Below are positions 9,971-20,004 of a stretch of 64,000 nucleotides of DNA, piece after piece (positions within the stretch are counted from its first letter, which is position 1; each line of letters opens with the position of its first letter). The notes beneath the pieces were generated by a model. The model was not told the origin of the DNA. It did not search any database and saw only the letters and a program-made list of their open reading frames with translations. The DNA comes from Aspergillus flavus (taxonomy: Eukaryota; Ascomycota; Eurotiomycetes; Eurotiales; Aspergillaceae). The stretch is from the NCBI RefSeq assembly GCF_009017415.1, contig NC_092406.1, positions 186,001-250,000 on the forward strand, in the 5' to 3' direction. Made by a program: the position numbers and the translations under genes.

Positions 9971-12673
9971 CTATGGGTTTCCCATGCTGCTAGAGAACGG
10001 ATCCCAGCCCCAGTCACCATGCAAATACTCCACCAAGAAGCCCTCCATCGCTGCGTCAATAGTGGATTGGTCGGAGCCAGCGGGAAGAAGGCTACCAACT
10101 TGTGATAAGAACCTGTCGGGTTCATTCTCAACATGGTGCTCCGGGTATGACTCGGTTCGCACAGTGTCTGCGGCTGTGGCTGTGGTGTCAACAGAGCTGA
10201 CAGAGTCATACACAACAGCATGATGGTAGTCAAGAACGGGTACTCCCATCTGTGTGTTAACCATATCTGACATGGACCCAATATTCGATGCAAGTGGTGG
10301 TGGATCGGTAGATCGAACTATCCGTCGTCGTTGTGTCCGTGATGGCGGCTGCAGCTGAGACAAGGATTGTAGCTGGCTCAATCGCTTGATGGTGAGATCT
10401 ACCATGTTATCAAAGCTATCTTTCCCTCTGCGAAGAGATGGCCACCACTGGCTACCAACGCTGAGCAGGTTAGAGCATGTGCGTAGATCGCTCAGAGCTT
10501 CCGAGAATGGTATCGTTTCCAGGAGGTCAGGCGAGGCCCAGAAACAATAGACAATCGTGGCCCCAGAGGAGAAGATACCATGTACATGGCGCCAAGTATA
10601 GTGCAGTTTTTCTTCATGGTTGAGGTATTTGTATATCCGTAAGCGCCTCCGACAGCTCTGGTAACAGAGGTGCAAAGCATTCCTCGAGGGTGATCGGAAG
10701 ACTTGGGACGGCTGGAAAAGAAGGGTAATAGCTGAATGGTACAATGATTCCAGTTTAAGTTGTTCACAATGAAATTTCACTTCTCCGTCCTCGATGTCCT
10801 GCATGTTCGACGTCGGCCGAAGACTTGCCGTCTGCGCTAGCCAGTCATCTAGTTTAGCCTTTATACGCTGCTGTATGCTAGCCGGATCCGTAGGCCAGAT
10901 CATGGCATCCCCTTGCGCTGGCAGCCTATAGAACAGAAGCTTTATTTCCGATATGTAAGAGTCGACCCGGAAGCGGTATATGCACAAAGCCACGGTCTCT
11001 GGCGATGGTAGCTGTATATTGAGTTCATTACTCTGGTCGGCTGGGTACGTAAACTCTTGGATTTCATCAAACTTCGGCCACCTTACATCGAAGGTCTCAT
11101 CCCGAATACCAAGAGGTCTTCCCTGGATTGTAGATATTGACCTATGGCAAACTTGTTAGCATGCACCCTATAGGGGGCATTGGAGACAGTGACATACCGG
11201 TCAAGGGAATAGACGGTATGGAAAATAAGCCGGCGAATCGTCAATGCGGTGGGGGTGAATTCAGAGTAGTCTGTGGGCTCCCGGTGGAGGCCTAAGTCAA
11301 TGCAATGTGACGTGGCAATGTACGAGAGCGTCCAGATGTTGATAGCAGCAGGGCCAATCAAGCCCTGGACCATTAGCAGCAGCACGCCTTGTAGAGCTGG
11401 CACGGAGATGCTGCAGAAGCATTCAGAGGTAGCTGACATGGCTATCCGATAATATTTGTCTGGGGAGTGATCAAAGCTTCTGTTCCGAGTCATAACGGTC
11501 GCCGCGAGTGAGAACACCATAAACACATGGAACGTAGCTGTGAAAACAGAGATCGGTGTGATTTCGTTGCCGGCAGTGATATCGTATCTCCCATTGTAGG
11601 GGAAAGTGTTGATAGTATCAATCCAGCCATTGGACCCTATATGGCCATTGCAACCGAGGTCTGCACAGTCTCTCAGGGCCCGATACGCGTTACATATTGA
11701 GTGAGGATGAAGAAATGGGTGATCCACGTGGATCACCTGGAAATAGACCTCTAAGAACGCACTGGCTTCCTCCGGTGATGGTAATTCCTTGCTCACGATT
11801 AGCACCCCATATTCCGAATATTACAGCGGCATTCTGCGGGGTTACCTCTCTTAATCGGTCATAGAGAGCCTGGTAGGCCTCGCGTGACTGACTACGACCA
11901 GGGGCCAACCGGCGACGATGACCACTGCGAGAAGATGTCGATACCAACTCTGGGCTCGCAGTAGAACTTCGTTCGCTGTCAATTCCAATCAGTCTCGTGA
12001 AAAGCAGACCAGAAGATGATCCAAGATAATGTTTCTGTCGGGAATCAGAGTGCAAGGAGAGCATGCCCAGCTCAACGAAAATGGGCTGCTCCATCTCTGG
12101 CCCCTCCGCCATAGAATACGAGCGCTTGGAAGACGTAGTAGCTTCAACGAGGGGGTGTTCTGCAGATTCAAGCACCGGTGACGGTGCATGCGCACGCTCC
12201 TGGCCTGCCCCGTTGGTAGATATTGCAGGACGCCGAGGGATGGTTGTTTCATCCGCGCTAGTCATGTCGACTGCGGGCCCTTCAGATAAATCGAACTGAG
12301 GGTCGATCTCCTTGAGTTTTTGTTCAAGCCAGTTGATCCTGGCATGACACCGTGTGATGAAGCTGAATTATCGTCAGCCATTGTCAATCGGGGTGGAATG
12401 CCAAAATCACATACTCTCGTGGGATGGATAGTCCATTATTCCGGCCATCGACATCAACACACGGGACACCTGCCCGAGCGCAGTTCCCACAGGCTGGAAT
12501 ACCTCCATCACACTGGTTGGAAGAACGTTAGCTGGGGTCGTCAAATAATTCTCGTCCTTACTAATCGGCTGAGGATTACTCGCCTTCACACGTTTAGCAC
12601 GGCATCGACGACAGGCCAACCGCACCTTCTTCGAAGGTGCTGGTTGGGCAGCCTCGGCCTCTGTGGGTGCCAT
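9971..12673 (-). CDS. Zn2Cys6 transcription factor, probable cluster regulator
   Basis: Five exons (12673-12584, 12512-12415, 12362-11846, 11787-11198, 11141-9971), 821 residues. The six zinc-cluster cysteines are C21, C24, C31, C38, C41 and C48, in the form CRRCRAKRVKCDGG..CGNC. A coiled-coil-like segment (FITRCHARINWLEQKLKEID) follows. The fungal-specific regulatory domain starts near ELPSPEEA and includes HPFLHPHS, LGLHREP and DRSISTIQGRPLGI. Intron 1 splits the zinc cluster and seems to use a GC donor (AAG|GCGAGT), the only join that restores the third cysteine spacing. The other donors are GT. It lies in the middle of the cluster, convergent with the RraA-like gene and downstream of the mitochondrial carrier on the same strand. 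It is the obvious local regulator, by position. Confidence 0.9.
12512..12583 (-). other. Probable GC-AG intron inside a zinc-cluster codon block
   Basis: Intron 1 of the regulator gene, shown with flanking first base. The donor reads AAG|GCGAGT and the acceptor CCAACCAG|TGT. With this join the cysteine spacing is C-x2-C-x6-C-x6-C-x2-C-x6-C, exactly that of the family. The nearest GT donor (CGT|GTGAAG) would delete two residues between cysteines 2 and 3. Confidence 0.7.
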
Positions 12674-13221
12674 GTGGTTTACTAGAGATTCACACCCCCA
12701 TTCAAGATGAATAAAAGACTTTCTGTCTCAAGACCATGGAGATGTGGGGAACAGCAATCAATATCATGCATTCTGTATGCACTGTGAAAGAAGATCCGGG
12801 GGAACTGGCTTGGCGGTTTGCATTGTTTGCTTGTCGGCAGCGGTCCGAATCCGGCAACCACTCCCCGAGCCTGGCGTCAGTGACCGATTTGAGTACAACC
12901 ATATAGTGAATAATAGTATGCGATGTAGGATCAGATAGTAATTCTAATGCAGTAACAGTTTTGGTCTATATGTGACAAACTCTGATTCACTCTCACCGTC
13001 TATGCTTTGTTTTGCACTAGTCACTATATCTTACAAGGGCAACATACACGGCTCGACAATATATACTTATGCTGTGGTGGTTCTACCACAATCATGAACC
13101 GTACATACAACGTATCCCCGAATCCACATTGAAATTTCCATTTTTTTGTTTATAAGACATACAACTAGATGTTTACTCTACTCAGGTTGGAAATGAACGA
13201 AGCAGAACCGACTGACTGTCA
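12674..13221. promoter_or_regulatory. Promoter region of the Zn2Cys6 regulator
   Basis: This 548-nt spacer separates the regulator start from the 3' end of the carrier gene. It contains several TCCGG cores (GATCCGGGGG near 12796, AATCCGGCAA near 12849) and ACTCCCCGAG near 12860, which could be sites for the regulator itself or another Zn2Cys6 protein. No coding sequence seen. Confidence 0.35.
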
Positions 13222-14230
13222 CTACCCATGCAACGATCCCGTCCACTGAACGACACGCTCGTAAATTGCAAAACTAATGGCTCCCGAGATCTACAACCAG
13301 GTGTCGGAAGTCAACAGTAGGAACGATAAGAACCAAATGGGGAGACGTACACTGAGCCGGGCTAGACGAGGAGTAGTCCCGTTCCATAACGCCAAAGTAC
13401 CTTCTGTATTGACGATTGACCGAAGACAATGGAAAGATCCCCGGTAACGCTGAGAGCCATCCAACGCTTGTAAGCGAGTCTTGATGGTGTCGAACGGCAT
13501 GGTAGCATACACTGTAACTACTCCAGCCATCGCCCCGGCGACCACGGTACTCCAGACTGGTGCGCCGTTAGCTGCGCCCGTACTCGTGAGCGCGGTGAGA
13601 TGGTGCAGGAAGAAGTTGTAGCTGGTAAATCGTACCATGGCGTTCGATGATTGCTTCAGCGTGACGGGCAATGTTCCACGATACAGCCCAGATACGCCTT
13701 CGGTCGATAGAATAGTACGAACTGCATGGCTGGCCGACTTATACACCTTCGCACCCGCTCGATCATCAATGATCTTGGTTTTCAATGTTTCCCCAGGCGT
13801 GACAACGAGTACGCTTTCCGCGACTCCTGCAATGAGACCCGCGCACATATTCCCCGTTGATGTCACCTTGCTGGACGAGTCTGTAGGCATCCACTTCTTC
13901 GCACTATCAAAAGCGAAAAAACGAATCCCTGATTTCGATGCATTGGAGACGCAAAAGGCCATACTGCCCGTGTACAGATGACGAATACCATGTTGCCGCA
14001 CCGTAGCGGTTAACAGCTGGACTGGGGACTGTTTCGGGGCATTGGGATTCAACAATTGCTGTCGAGTTTTCAAGTATTCGGTAGGATACTATCAATACGT
14101 GATGGTGAGCGTTTGGTCTCATCCTGGTTAGGCATTTCTCAGGGAGTGTTACTGTCAGAAGACTTTCGGCACCGCCAGCTGCAGCCCCGGCGACTATGGA
14201 TTGCCATGGAACGACTTGTTTTTTAGGCAT
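13222..14230 (-). CDS. Mitochondrial tricarboxylate (citrate) carrier paralogue
   Basis: Three exons (14230-14153, 14088-13351, 13290-13222), 294 residues, the usual SLC25 length. The three signature repeats are present: YPTEYLKTRQQ in repeat 1, TPGETLKTKIIDD in repeat 2 and MPFDTIKTRLQ in repeat 3. Repeat 1 begins with GAAAGGAESLLT. Each repeat is followed by the glycine-rich matrix helix and a G-LYRG or ALWNG loop. Sequence and length agree with the CTP1 citrate/tricarboxylate carrier group of the inner membrane. The last exon (ISGAISFAIYERVVQW) matches the family C-terminus. It is divergent from the LigI-like gene. A carrier for tricarboxylates in the same cluster as an aconitase suggests pathway intermediates cross the inner membrane (inference). 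Confidence 0.92.
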
Positions 14231-14682
14231 TGTGGTTTCTTGTGATAACCCTCCAGTTCCATTGTTGCAGACCTAACTATATGATGCGCCATTGATCGCT
14301 GGTCTTGCGCCGATACGGTGGAATGAACGATATCGGCAATCTTTCCTATCTTTCAGAGTCTCGCCTTCCGTGCGAGTTTCGCTGTTGACTTTCGCTCTCT
14401 CCCTGTTGCTCTCCATTTTTTACCTCGTGTTTTCCTCGACCGGAGCAGTCAATCCCCGCAGGAAGGGATGAACGGGAAGAGTCCGTTAGTGTGGAGGCCG
14501 CAGTGGAGTCACCCGGAGTAGCCCGCGAGCCTGGATTTGAGGACAGTTCCCGACCCAGTAAGTCATACTCCACCATATCAGTCTGGGTACTCCGGAGTAA
14601 ATAACTTAAGCGCAATGGCAGGCGATGCGGTCGGCAGGTTAAGGCTCACCAGACTGAACGAAAACAACGCTATTCCTTCACG
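14231..14682. promoter_or_regulatory. Divergent promoter, tricarboxylate carrier / LigI-like genes
   Basis: A 452-nt bidirectional promoter. It carries a perfect 12-bp palindrome TACTCCGGAGTA at 14588-14599 and an inverted near copy at 14512-14520 (TACTCCGGG on the minus strand). The core TACTCCGGA is identical to the 9-mer in the aconitase/RraA promoter. Pyrimidine-rich stretches (14380-14440) resemble fungal core promoter CT boxes. Confidence 0.6.
14588..14599. repeat. 12-bp perfect palindrome TACTCCGGAGTA
   Basis: The sequence reads identically on both strands and sits 84-95 nt before the start of the LigI-like gene. CGG half-sites meeting head to head in a short palindrome are typical of dimeric Zn2Cys6 binding. 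It shares nine bases with 8942-8950. Confidence 0.7.
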
Positions 14683-15748
14683 ATGACAGTAGCAAGTCAG
14701 AATAATGCTGTTGCAGAGCTGTTCCCGCATGGATGCTGGGATGCTCATCACCATATCTTCGATCGTGAGAATTGTCCACGGATATGAAAATTGAACGGGA
14801 CTTGCTAATGATAGTCGCATGTTGTAGCCACACAATTTGCCTACGCTCCCGACCGTCATTTGACGCCTCCACCTGCAACCATTGAGCAATTCATCAATTT
14901 CAAGAAGAGTTTGGGTATTACCAATTCGGTGTTAACTCATGGTCTATCGTATGGAGCCAATGTAGAATCATTGAAAAGCTTCGTCAAGCTGCTAGGCCAG
15001 TCCTCCACCAAGGGAATTGGGGTCATTGATCCTGAGACAGTCACCCGGGAAGAGTTGAAGGAAATGCACAATGCAGGCATCCGGGGCATTCGGGTCAACG
15101 TCTACAAGTACAAGGCTATGAACGACGCCGAGCTACAGAAGGTTGCTCTGCGGGAACATGCCCGTATGATTGGCAAGCACTGTCCGGGGTGGACTATGGC
15201 GTTCACACAAACTCATCCAGAGTTCTGGAAGGAGTTGACGCCAGTCATTGAACAGGAGATCACGCCTGCGGGGATTCGTTTGATTACAGACCACTTTGCC
15301 TTACTGAAAGGTCCAAGCAGGCTTCCACCCGAGTGCGAGGGAGACGTGACCCGCCAGGCAGGATTTGAAGACATCATGGACTTGGTTCGTAAGGGTCATT
15401 TGTATGTCAAACTCAGCGCACCGTATCGCGTGAGCAATGAAGCACCTTTTTACGATGACCTGAAACCATTGGTCCGAGCCTATGTCGATGCGAATCCGAA
15501 ACAGGTGCTCTGGGGGAGTGACTGGTAAGTAATATTTATACCGACAGTTGGTGACTCAGCTAACATGATTGTGATGAAGGCCTCACACCCCGCGTATGAA
15601 AGTGCGTACATATGACGAGGCAATGAAGGAGACCCCTTTCCTTGAGGTGGATGACCACGCATGGCTGAAAAGTCTACGGTCGTGGCTATCAGAGGACGAA
15701 TGGCATACCATGATGGTAGAGACACCAAAGGCGCTTTATGATTGGTAG
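14683..15748 (+). CDS. LigI-like amidohydrolase (pyrone dicarboxylate lactonase type)
   Basis: Three exons (14683-14764, 14828-15524, 15580-15748), 315 residues. Exon 1 ends within WDAHHHIFDP, the N-terminal metal-site motif of the amidohydrolase_2 family. It is followed by TQFAYAPDRHLTPPP, which strongly resembles the YAPDRSYTPP segment of bacterial 2-pyrone-4,6-dicarboxylate lactonases. Later motifs are LTHGLSYG (residues 60-67), GIRGIRVN, LITDHFALLKGP, KLSAPYRVS and WGSDWPHTPRM, which carry the barrel histidines and the catalytic Asp. No targeting signal is seen, so cytosolic. LigI opens 2-pyrone-4,6-dicarboxylate to 4-oxalomesaconate; fungal members of this family are mostly untested. The RraA-like and aconitase genes nearby would fit the next steps. 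Fold secure, substrate inferred. Confidence 0.88.
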
Positions 15749-16182
15749 ACGAATCACGACGTGCAGTGCATTGGGCGTTTATTCTACTTTTTATCATTTT
15801 TTATTTTATTTTCTCGCCTTAATGTGATGCTGTGCGTAGTACAACTTCCAGATGACGTTATATGGTAGACACGTAGGCGAGGTTCCGCGGGGATTCGATG
15901 TTTGAGGGAGTCACACGCGAGCACAGCCAACAACATAGAAGGGAACGATAAATGCGGGGAACAAGATCTCTCCCCGGCATCTACCCCACGGGGTATGTCC
16001 GTAGCTCGGACTCCACGGGGAGAGGCCAAGGCCAAAGACCGATGGTTGGATTTGTTGGAGGCATCCGGCGGATGCTGGGAGTACCCCGGAAAGCTCCTCG
16101 AATAGCTTCTATTCAGCGTATATTCCGTTGTGAAAATGGTGTATTTAAGCTAGAGGTAGGTCTCCCAACCCAATGAAAGGGT
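15749..16182. promoter_or_regulatory. Promoter region of the SMP-30-type gene
   Basis: This 434-nt spacer lies between two plus-strand genes. It is rich in CGG/CCG triplets: GTTCCGCGGGGATT near 15884, two CCACGGGG boxes (about 15987 and 16013), ATCCGGCGGATG near 16065 and TACCCCGGA at 16082-16090. The last differs by one base from the TACTCCGGA element in the two divergent promoters of the cluster. A TATTTAAG box lies near 16142. No coding sequence seen. Confidence 0.45.
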
Positions 16183-17488
16183 ATGCTGTCGTTCTATGAA
16201 AGAAGGGATCTCTACAACATGGATGTCTACTTGAACCCGCTCCCGCCGCTCCTGAATAACAGCATTGCTAAATGGGCGTATATTTCGCTCGCCGCATTGG
16301 CGAATCTTCCCGGGCAGTTCAACCGAACGGCGTTTGAAGCCCCATGGGCAACGTCGGAGATATCGGATGAAGGCTTTAGTACAGCGTAAGAAGGTTGTCC
16401 CTTCCCAACGATGTACATGGAATTACTGATTGAGATAGATTGTCGTACCTGAATACCACCGACTTTGTAGCCTATGATTCGAGGTTTTTCGATATCATTG
16501 GCCCCAACGCAACAGTGGAGCATGTTCAAAAACTAGCCTACCAGGTCCACGAGGCACCATGTTATATCAAAGATACCAATCAGCTCTTTTTTGTCGAATG
16601 GGGCCCTCCAGGTGGCGACGATGGCATTCATTCGTGGCAGTACCTCCTCGATGTAGAAACTAATACCCTGCGCAATATAACCACCAACCCTCCCACATAC
16701 AACGTACATGGGTGTGTCTACTACAATCACTCCATCCACGTGGTAACAGATGGTTACAGTGACCTTCAGACAGGAGAGCTGGCAAAGATCGACCCCCACA
16801 GCCATGAGAAAACGACATTGTTGAATAACTACCTGGTGCAGCCATTTGCAGGCTTCAACGATCTGGAAATAGATCAGGTGGGTAATTTCTGGCTAACAGA
16901 TTCAAAGTCAGGCTGGGTATGTTCATGCTATCATTCCCTCAGACAAAAAGCCCATGATGCTGACTCGCGAAATAGGGCCGACAGATTGTGGAATTTGCAC
17001 CCCCAACAAACCCGTCCGTCTACTTCGTTGAACGATCAACCTTTCGCACCAAGGTAGTTTATACTACTACTGGGAATACCAATGGTATCGCCATATCCCC
17101 CGATGGGAACACATTGTTCATCCCGGAGACAGGGGTGTCGAAGTACTTTCCAAAGCGGACGGACCCCTACGGAATGCGACAGCTGTGGGCCTTTGATGTA
17201 TCCAAGTCACGCTCCGTACTGTCAAATCAAAGGTTCCTCAGCAATCCCATCTCCTACTTTTATGATGGCGTGCGCGTGTCGCGACATGGGTTGATCTTTT
17301 GCGGTGCAGGGGATGGCGTCGACGTCCTCGATCCCGACACAGGGTACACGCTGGGCACGATTCGCGTCGGTGGGGGTGAGAATGGGGCCGTGAGTGTGGC
17401 ATTTGGGGAACATGAACTATGGGTTGTAGGAAAAGGAGGAGTATGGCATGTCAAGGGGATTCAGGAGCGACTAGCTCGAGAGTGGTAG
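16183..17488 (+). CDS. SMP-30/gluconolactonase-family lactonase
   Basis: Three exons (16183-16385, 16439-16916, 16976-17488), 397 residues; a second in-frame start at 16219 would remove 12 residues. The protein shows repeated six-bladed propeller strands: CYIKDTNQLFFVEWG, GFNDLEIDQVGNFWLTD, NTNGIAISPDGNTLFIPET and DGVRVSRHGLIFCG, with the Glu, Asn and Asp residues that bind Ca2+ or Zn2+ in the family (EWG, FND, GIAISPDG, YDGV). Length matches fungal lactonohydrolases. There is no clear signal peptide. It follows the LigI-like gene on the same strand and probably opens a lactone in the same pathway. A second lactonase in one cluster suggests two distinct ring-opening steps, or two related substrates (inference). 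Confidence 0.88.
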
Positions 17489-18537
17489 ACGGGTTTCTCT
17501 TGGACAAACCCCCAGGATTTGCCCTGTGCAACCAAATTATGAGTAACATGAACATATTAAAACGTTCATGTTGCTCATGATTTGGGATGTTGATATCTCA
17601 GGTCAATGTTAACTTCCTCGCCCGGCTATGTAGGCACCCTTCCCATAATTTTCTTTGCTTGTAGCATTTGTGACCACGAAAGTGACCATCCTGAAGCCCT
17701 TACTTTTGCCCTGTCAACCAAGGTCGCCCACTCGATGTGCGCTAATAGACAATAGGTAGTGGAGTGGTTGAGCCTGTAACAAAAAGTGCCTCCACGTCTC
17801 GAGGAGAGCAGGAGAAATCATCTTTATTCCCGGCTGTGTAATTCGGCAGAGTCAAGTGACCTCATAGAACAAGGTGTAAGTTGAAGATTATATTTTTCAA
17901 ACTCATATCTAGCTATGAAATGACAGATGATTAGAGAGTTTGGCATTTGTACCACTTTCCTTCCCTTGTCCAAGAATTTTGTTTTACACTTCAAGGGTGA
18001 ACCAGCAGCCTCAGGCAGTATGTTTGTCATGCTTCGTGCATTCGGAATTGAGTCACTTGACCGGGTAAGTTCACTTCCTCGGGAGCCTAAGGCACCCCCC
18101 GCAAATGTATATGTCGAGAATCACTAATCAGTTATGGCCGAAGTCAAACACGGAGATGCTTGTGTAATAGGATATCCTTGAATGCCTGTCGAACTACGAG
18201 GGCTTTAACACAGCAATACCCGAGTAGCAAGGCGGGGGCAAAAGCCATCGCAGAAATCGTTGTCCCATATGGCGTTGGACTTGAGTTCAGAGTCGGGATG
18301 CTTTCAGTATAAGATTCTGCGTGACGTCCGAATTAACCCGGGGCGGTCGCGCTGAAGGATTGTTTAGGGAAATAGCGCGTCAATGTGAGATTATATGCTG
18401 TTCATGGCGGTCTATATACATTAAGTGTCCAAGGGTGTATCTGCGCACACATTGTTCGCTTTTCAGCTATCCATTTAGAAAAGAACCATTCGGGTCTCGG
18501 GTTTTGGATGGATGAATAAATTTCAGGAGTAAAAGCC
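17489..18537. other. Spacer between convergent genes
   Basis: This 1.05-kb spacer lies after the SMP-30 gene (plus) and before the 3' end of the amino-acid transporter (minus). Apart from an inverted repeat at 17539-17578 I see only short overlapping frames (for example 17824-18127 on both strands) without recognisable content. Confidence 0.45.
17539..17578. repeat. Inverted repeat, 15-bp arms (14 of 15 paired)
   Basis: Arms ATGAGTAACATGAAC (17539-17553) and GTTCATGTTGCTCAT (17564-17578) pair with one mismatch around a 10-nt AT-rich loop, about 50 nt past the SMP-30 stop codon. It would form a stable hairpin in the 3' untranslated region of the mRNA. It could also be a short mobile-element footprint; neither role is proven. 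Confidence 0.7.
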
Positions 18538-20004
18538 CTAGACCGCACCACAAGTGAACGGACTGTGGACATTGCCAGTGCGATAATTGTTTCTCTGTAG
18601 TATTTTGTGAGTATAGGTCCAATTGAGAAGAAAAGGGCAACGTACAATATCCTGGATACTCGAATAAAGACCTCCGACCAGCACGACGAGACCAAAGATG
18701 AACACAAAGAGGTTCACGAGGCTGAGGAGAAGGTTCTCCCGAGAGTACCACTCGCCCTTGCGGAGGAGGAAGAACCACATGACTGGGGGGAGATAGAATG
18801 AGAACCCCGAGGTAAACAACGCCGACGTGATCGAAAGGAGGTCATCAAAGAAAGGAACAGCCTCTGCAATCACCCAAGCCAGGATCGTGAGAATCGTGAT
18901 GAGAGTCAACCAGGTAATCCAGCCCTTGGTTGTATTAACGTAACGGGTCACACTGTTTTCATAGATACGACCGTGAATTAGACGCCCAGCAACGATTGTT
19001 CCAATCGCGCCAGAAATGAAGATCACCGGCAGGGCTATACCAAAGGCAACCTTGCTCACGAGTGAACCAGCAGAGAGCAGCGCAGGCGATTCAACCTCTT
19101 GGCCGACAAAGGCGTAGATAGTCGCTCCGGTGACCGTATAAATCACGATCTGGAGTATACCAAGGGTCCAGATCGATTTAGTAAAGTCCTTCGGGGTGTG
19201 CATCTCGTCCATGAAAGAAAATAAGCAGCTGGCGAAAGTGTACGCGAACACAATGTTGCTAATGGCAATAAAGGCATCCGAGAAGCTGGGGTCGCCTTGG
19301 GGGAGGGCCGACCAGTCAACCTTAGAAAGTCCCGACTGAGTGCCTTGGATACCGGTCGATATGATTGTGATGCCAATCGCGGCCACGATCGATACAAAGT
19401 CAATGTAGCCCAGCCAAGCCATATCGGCGAAGGACGACGGGATGGATAGCAACAAAAGAATAATGGCAGAGACAACGCTGAAGACCACCGAGCAGACGTT
19501 GTTGCTATCAGTGATATGGCGCCACGCAATCGTACCCGTTAAGCAGTTTGACCCCGTGAGGAAGACAAGCTGCAGGATTAACATGAAGGTGAAAAGTTCA
19601 TTGCCCACACGGCCCATTAATAAACCACCGGCGTCGCCATAGTGTCGGACACCAGGAAAGGCGAGTTTCACCTTTCCGATGATCCAGGATGTATAGATGG
19701 CAATCAGTCCAATGCCTACACAGCAGATCACGCCTGCCACCATTCCCAAGGATGCAAAGGCGGACGGAATTGAGAGCGCTCCCAGACCGATGGCCTCGAT
19801 AATCAGCATGATGGTGAGACGTTTCCAACCCAGGCGATGGTATTTGGCCTCACCGGCCTCGATAATCTGCTGCTCTCCATCGTCCAGCGCGTCGGGCAGT
19901 ACCTTGCTATCTGGAGACCAACCATTGGGTTTGGGGGTGTCCATCTTGCCTACACCAGCGCCATTGCCTGGATTGGCGTCGAGTATTCCTCTCGGGCAGC
20001 TCAT
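18538..20004 (-). CDS. AAAP-family amino-acid transporter
   Basis: Two exons (20004-18646, 18594-18538), 471 residues. A cytosolic N-terminus of about 60 residues is followed by about 11 hydrophobic helices. The start of the membrane domain, GWKRLTIMLIIEAIGLGALSIPSAF, is the signature of the Aa_trans (mtr-like) family, which takes up neutral and aromatic amino acids by proton symport at the plasma membrane. The last intron (18645-18595) is 51 nt, starts GTACGT and ends CTACAG. Because its length is a multiple of three and it has no stop codon, retention would give a 488-residue protein with a different tail. The spliced tail (RNNYRTGNVHSPFTC) looks more like the family. Not obviously linked to the cluster before it. 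Confidence 0.9.
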   Translation of the reverse strand: MSCPRGILDANPGNGAGVGKMDTPKPNGWSPDSKVLPDALDDGEQQIIEAGEAKYHRLGWKRLTIMLIIEAIGLGALSIPSAFASLGMVAGVICCVGIGLIAIYTSWIIGKVKLAFPGVRHYGDAGGLLMGRVGNELFTFMLILQLVFLTGSNCLTGTIAWRHITDSNNVCSVVFSVVSAIILLLLSIPSSFADMAWLGYIDFVSIVAAIGITIISTGIQGTQSGLSKVDWSALPQGDPSFSDAFIAISNIVFAYTFASCLFSFMDEMHTPKDFTKSIWTLGILQIVIYTVTGATIYAFVGQEVESPALLSAGSLVSKVAFGIALPVIFISGAIGTIVAGRLIHGRIYENSVTRYVNTTKGWITWLTLITILTILAWVIAEAVPFFDDLLSITSALFTSGFSFYLPPVMWFFLLRKGEWYSRENLLLSLVNLFVFIFGLVVLVGGLYSSIQDIVRCPFLLNWTYTHKILQRNNYRTGNVHSPFTCGAV

